In this document: piece by piece, positions 4,872 through 5,212 of the stretch | Position numbering within the stretch: position 1 is the first letter of the stretch | Layout of the letters: each line of letters starts with the position of its first letter | Assembly: GCA_028705545.1 (NCBI GenBank) | Contig: JAQWDG010000007.1 | Coordinates: 21,319-26,530, forward strand | Reading direction: 5' to 3' | Source of the DNA: Methanoregula sp. | GTDB taxonomy: Archaea > Halobacteriota > Methanomicrobia > Methanomicrobiales > Methanospirillaceae | DNA length: 5,212 nucleotides | Notes under the pieces: generated by a model | What the model was told of the DNA's origin: nothing | The model's input: only the letters and a program-made list of their open reading frames with translations | The model's database searches: none | Position numbers and translations under genes: made by a program

Positions 4872-5212
4872 TTAATACACGTCATACCATTTTTTTCCGG
4901 TCATTCCTGCGGGCACGGTCCTCGAAATAGGCAGCGCTGCACCAATCGGGGGCTTCACTTCGACAATGAACTTGGTGTTAACACCCATAGTAAAGTCCGG
5001 TACAATCCGAACAAGAACCATTTCACGGCTGTTCAATAAACCGGTATTCGCCGTCTGGCCGCCATCTCTGGGCTCGTTCTGTTTAACCCATAAATAGTTC
5101 ACCGTTTTGTTACTATAGGTAGTCATATTATTACCGGTAGCCAAAGTATAAGTTACCTTACTCATATCCACGCCATTCCCACCAGCAGCAAGCTGCAGAT
5201 AGAAGGTCACAT
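4872..5212 (-). CDS. Archaellin, C-terminal part, cut by the window edge
   Basis: About 112 C-terminal residues of a filament subunit are present. The frame enters from beyond 5212; the GTG at 5208-5210 is an internal valine codon, not a start. The segment begins VTFYLQLAAGGNGVDMSKVTYT, the typical archaellin outer-domain strand pair, and ends ISRTVPAGMTGKKWYDVY. These correspond to ITVALTAGGTSVDLSQM and IVRTVPGG in the downstream archaellin, so the two are paralogues, though clearly diverged elsewhere. Sequons N-M-T and N-K-T lie close together near residues 28-36 of the visible part, so it is probably a glycoprotein. No cysteine is seen in the visible part, unlike its neighbour. The N-terminal signal and membrane helix are outside the window. 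As the upstream gene of the operon it may be the major subunit; that is inference. Confidence 0.9.
   Translation of the reverse strand, partial: VTFYLQLAAGGNGVDMSKVTYTLATGNNMTTYSNKTVNYLWVKQNEPRDGGQTANTGLLNSREMVLVRIVPDFTMGVNTKFIVEVKPPIGAALPISRTVPAGMTGKKWYDVY

Noticed and set aside
4859..4885. Longer archaellin start adding nine residues (MTCIKVVKK)
   Set aside because: It would overlap the upstream archaellin, and the GGTGGTG site is correctly spaced only for the ATG at 4858. A leader of about 12 residues is normal for prearchaellins.

Overview
The window looks archaeal and carries most of an archaellum (archaeal flagellum, formerly fla, now arl) locus, entirely on the minus strand. The archaellin start (FTGLEAAIVLIAF-type), the fused ArlC/D/E protein, and the ArlG-ArlF-ArlH-ArlI order point to a euryarchaeal methanogen. 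My best guess is Methanomicrobiales (Methanoregula, Methanospirillum or a relative). The genus is inferred from memory of family style, not from a search.

Layout in the direction of transcription (high to low coordinates). An archaellin gene cut by the right edge (4872-5212) is followed after 13 bp by a complete second archaellin (4259-4858). A run of seven T on the minus strand ends this structural unit. Then comes a 655-bp gap (3604-4258) with no convincing protein gene. Inside it, a G+C-rich island (about 3838-3934, roughly 70% G+C against 32-38% in nearby A+T-rich stretches) folds into successive stem-loops. It ends on the minus strand in six T and is the best candidate for something undescribed: a small RNA, a structured leader, or a small dispersed palindromic element. 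A compact accessory operon follows: arlCDE fusion (2698-3603), arlG (2185-2694), arlF (1700-2170), arlH (951-1685) and arlI (1-947, cut by the left edge). The gaps between these genes are only 3, 14, 14 and 3 bp, so they are almost certainly co-transcribed.

How the genes work together. Archaellins are secreted by a type IV pilus-like route and assemble into the rotating filament. ArlI (ATPase) and ArlH (ATP-binding regulator) form the cytoplasmic motor and assembly core with the membrane protein ArlJ, which is expected just beyond the left edge. ArlG and ArlF are membrane-anchored beta-domain proteins thought to form the stator or S-layer anchor. The ArlC/D/E protein is the cytoplasmic scaffold that links the motor to chemotaxis. 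The T-run and the long gap suggest that the abundant filament subunits and the low-abundance motor genes are transcribed separately, with the structured element between them.
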